Shown here piece after piece: positions 63,906 to 64,000 of a stretch of DNA of 64,000 bases. Each line of letters begins with the position of its first letter. Position 1 is the first letter of the stretch. The stretch covers positions 1,488,001 through 1,552,000 of the forward strand of contig NZ_AP022314.1 in assembly GCF_009936235.1 (NCBI RefSeq), written 5' to 3'. The position numbers and the translations under genes are program-made. Below the pieces are notes generated by a model. It saw nothing but the letters and a program-made list of their open reading frames with translations. It did no database searches and was not told the origin of the DNA. This stretch comes from Mycobacterium xenopi. GTDB lineage: Bacteria; Actinomycetota; Actinomycetes; Mycobacteriales; Mycobacteriaceae.

Positions 63906-64000
63906 CGGCATCAGACCTGGTCGATCTGGCCGGCGACGGAGTCCTGGTTGCCCGCCCCGGTGACACTTGGCTGCCCGACCGCAGCTGGAACCGCCCGGAC
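63902..64000 (+). CDS. gpgS: GpgS, glucosyl-3-phosphoglycerate synthase, N-terminal 33 codons only
   Basis: It starts in an ATGA overlap with folP2 and runs off the right edge. The visible part, Met-Thr-Ala-Ser-Asp-Leu-Val then DTWLPDRSWNRPD, fits the start of Rv1208. GpgS makes the first intermediate of methylglucose lipopolysaccharides. The catalytic domain is outside the window. Confidence 0.85.
   Translation, partial: MTASDLVDLAGDGVLVARPGDTWLPDRSWNRPD

Noticed and set aside
1..64000. tRNA or rRNA genes
   Set aside because: No cloverleaf or rRNA-like stretch was noticed on either strand by eye; a tRNA search would settle it.

Overview
This window is high-GC DNA from a slow-growing-type Mycobacterium. 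From memory of the M. tuberculosis map, its backbone follows Rv1156 to Rv1208 in order: the HhH-GPD protein, Rv1157c, Rv1158c, pimE, mutT2, narGHJI, lpqW, mshB, fbiC, fdxC, dapC, the PruC-type regulator with rocA/putA, fadD36, dapD, dapE, the LOG protein, fadD6, folP2 and the first codons of gpgS. I cannot name the species. No PE/PPE gene was seen where M. tuberculosis carries several.

Layout. 0-6.2 kb: an IS1380-family element lands 3 bases before the GTG of an HhH-GPD gene; then secreted Pro/Ala-rich proteins, pimE (frameshifted), a pterin dehydratase and mutT2. 6.7-14.4 kb: respiratory nitrate reductase narGHJI plus a PflX-type radical SAM gene. 14.4-15.1 kb: relics of a SnoaL-like gene and of typA. 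15.1-25.6 kb: lpqW (frameshifted), an IS1634-family element, a TetR gene, mshB (mycothiol), fbiC (F420), a PEBP lipoprotein, a fadH relic and fdxC. 25.6-38.3 kb: dapC, an AidB-like acyl-CoA dehydrogenase, a KimA-like transporter fused to an OB-fold, two head-to-head pairs of 5'-truncated genes, an esterase, and the proline catabolic pair rocA/putA with five 54-bp tandem repeats between them. 38.4-43.3 kb: hydrolase, two acyl-CoA ligases, a divergent CsoR/CstR-like repressor and AhpD-like gene with matching operators, and a VOC/USP relic.

43.3-56 kb is the most distinctive part: a dormancy (DosR) island placed where M. tuberculosis has Rv1194c-Rv1200. It holds tgs1, a cupin, an acg-(usp relic)-dosS operon, a norB-(Cys4 membrane protein)-slipin operon and usp-dosR. 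DosR-type boxes precede tgs1 and acg, and a pair of boxes lies between norB and usp-dosR. The arrangement suggests a circuit in which the NO/hypoxia sensor-regulator pair drives a quinol NO reductase that would remove its own inducer. Relics of an AhpD paralogue and a trehalose-phosphatase follow. 56-64 kb returns to the housekeeping backbone (dapD, dapE, ATPase, LOG, fadD6, folP2, gpgS).

Two kinds of gene damage coexist. Several otherwise well preserved genes (IS1380 transposase, pimE, lpqW, putA, norB, the STAND ATPase) each carry what looks like one missing G or C, which may be sequencing error. The typA, fadH, TetR, hydrolase, CoA-transferase, USP and otsB remnants are heavily truncated and are real decay.
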